Origin: SIG480 sp045614365
GTDB taxonomy: Bacteria; Bacillota; Clostridia; Oscillospirales; JAAYXM01
Assembly (NCBI GenBank): GCA_045614365.1
Contig: JAZLCV010000208.1
Coordinates: 1-6,588 of the forward strand
Direction: 5' to 3'
DNA: 6,588 nt
In this document: positions 6,279-6,588 of the stretch, in pieces
Position numbering within the stretch: the first letter of the stretch is position 1
Layout of the letters: every line of letters begins with the position of its first letter
The notes under the pieces: generated by a model
Told to the model about the DNA's origin: nothing
Database searches by the model: none
Seen by the model: only the letters and a program-made list of their open reading frames with translations
Position numbers and translations under genes: made by a program

Positions 6279-6588
6279 ATGAAAAAATTCTTATCAATCA
6301 TCCTCGCAACAGCAGTTCTTATTTCTCTTGTTCCGGCAGTATTCGCCGACGGAACAACCAATTCGCATGTGGAAGAATATGATTTCACAGCCGATACGAC
6401 TACCCATTTGGTTTCGGTAAACAATGGGGCAAACTATTATTCGTACCCGATAGGAGAAAGCACATACTATATCCTTAATGACTTCCATAAATTCTACACC
6501 GCGCAAAACTGGAGATGGCTTGCCACCAGCGATGAAATAATAGCAAAAGGTGTAAAGTCACAAAATGTTTTCCGTGTATACAAAAGCG
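6279..6588 (+). CDS. Sec-secreted protein of unknown function, 3' end outside window
   Basis: The frame is open from the ATG to the right edge (103 complete codons). Residues 1-23 are a textbook Sec signal peptide: MKK, a hydrophobic core (FLSIILATAVLISLVP), then AVFA followed by Asp24, a signal peptidase I-type site. There is no lipobox cysteine, so it is not a lipoprotein. The mature part seen so far is rich in Tyr, Thr, Asn and Trp (for example YYSYPIGESTYYIL and QNWRWLATSD) and looks like a beta-type extracellular domain, possibly an N-terminal carbohydrate-binding or Ig-like module. I do not recognise the family. It sits 27 nt downstream of the ceramidase-like gene with its own strong ribosome binding site, so it probably shares that transcript. 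It could be another large surface enzyme like the upstream lyase, but the visible part does not show this. Confidence 0.88.
   Translation, partial: MKKFLSIILATAVLISLVPAVFADGTTNSHVEEYDFTADTTTHLVSVNNGANYYSYPIGESTYYILNDFHKFYTAQNWRWLATSDEIIAKGVKSQNVFRVYKS

Overview
The window looks like part of a cell-surface carbohydrate-degrading locus from an anaerobic Gram-positive bacterium, most likely an uncultured clostridial member of Bacillota. This rests on the triple S-layer homology (SLH) anchor on a secreted enzyme, the strong Shine-Dalgarno sequences (AAAGGGGTGAT and GGAGG), the Lys-Lys Sec signal peptide of the last gene and the moderate GC content. The lineage is an inference; there is no rRNA or other taxonomic marker here.

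All genes lie on the + strand. (1) Positions 1-4665 hold the 3' part of a very large gene whose reading frame is open to the left edge, so its start and signal peptide lie outside the window. It encodes a multidomain extracellular enzyme: Big2-like Ig domain, a helical toroid carrying two CxxC pairs, a heparinase II/III catalytic domain with an apparently intact active site, further beta domains, a putative Ig (He_PIG-like) domain, a Ser/Thr/Gly/acidic linker and three SLH repeats. (2) Positions 4666-4937 are a non-coding spacer unusually rich in nested inverted repeats. It looks like a dispersed palindromic element rather than a conventional terminator plus promoter. (3) Positions 4938-6251 encode a compact protein of the neutral/alkaline ceramidase superfamily without a signal peptide. 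Its zinc-site residues look conserved, but the serine of the canonical GDVSPN motif is replaced. (4) After a 27-nt gap, positions 6279-6588 hold the 5' end of a gene for a Sec-exported protein that runs off the right edge and is not recognised.

A working model, by inference: the SLH-anchored lyase cleaves an acidic (uronic-acid-containing) polysaccharide at the cell surface. The cytoplasmic ceramidase-like hydrolase, co-transcribed with the next gene, acts on an imported product or an amide- or ester-modified glycan. The third protein is another surface component. No transporter or regulator is visible, so the substrate cannot be read from this window. I found no RNA genes, CRISPR array or recognisable transposase.
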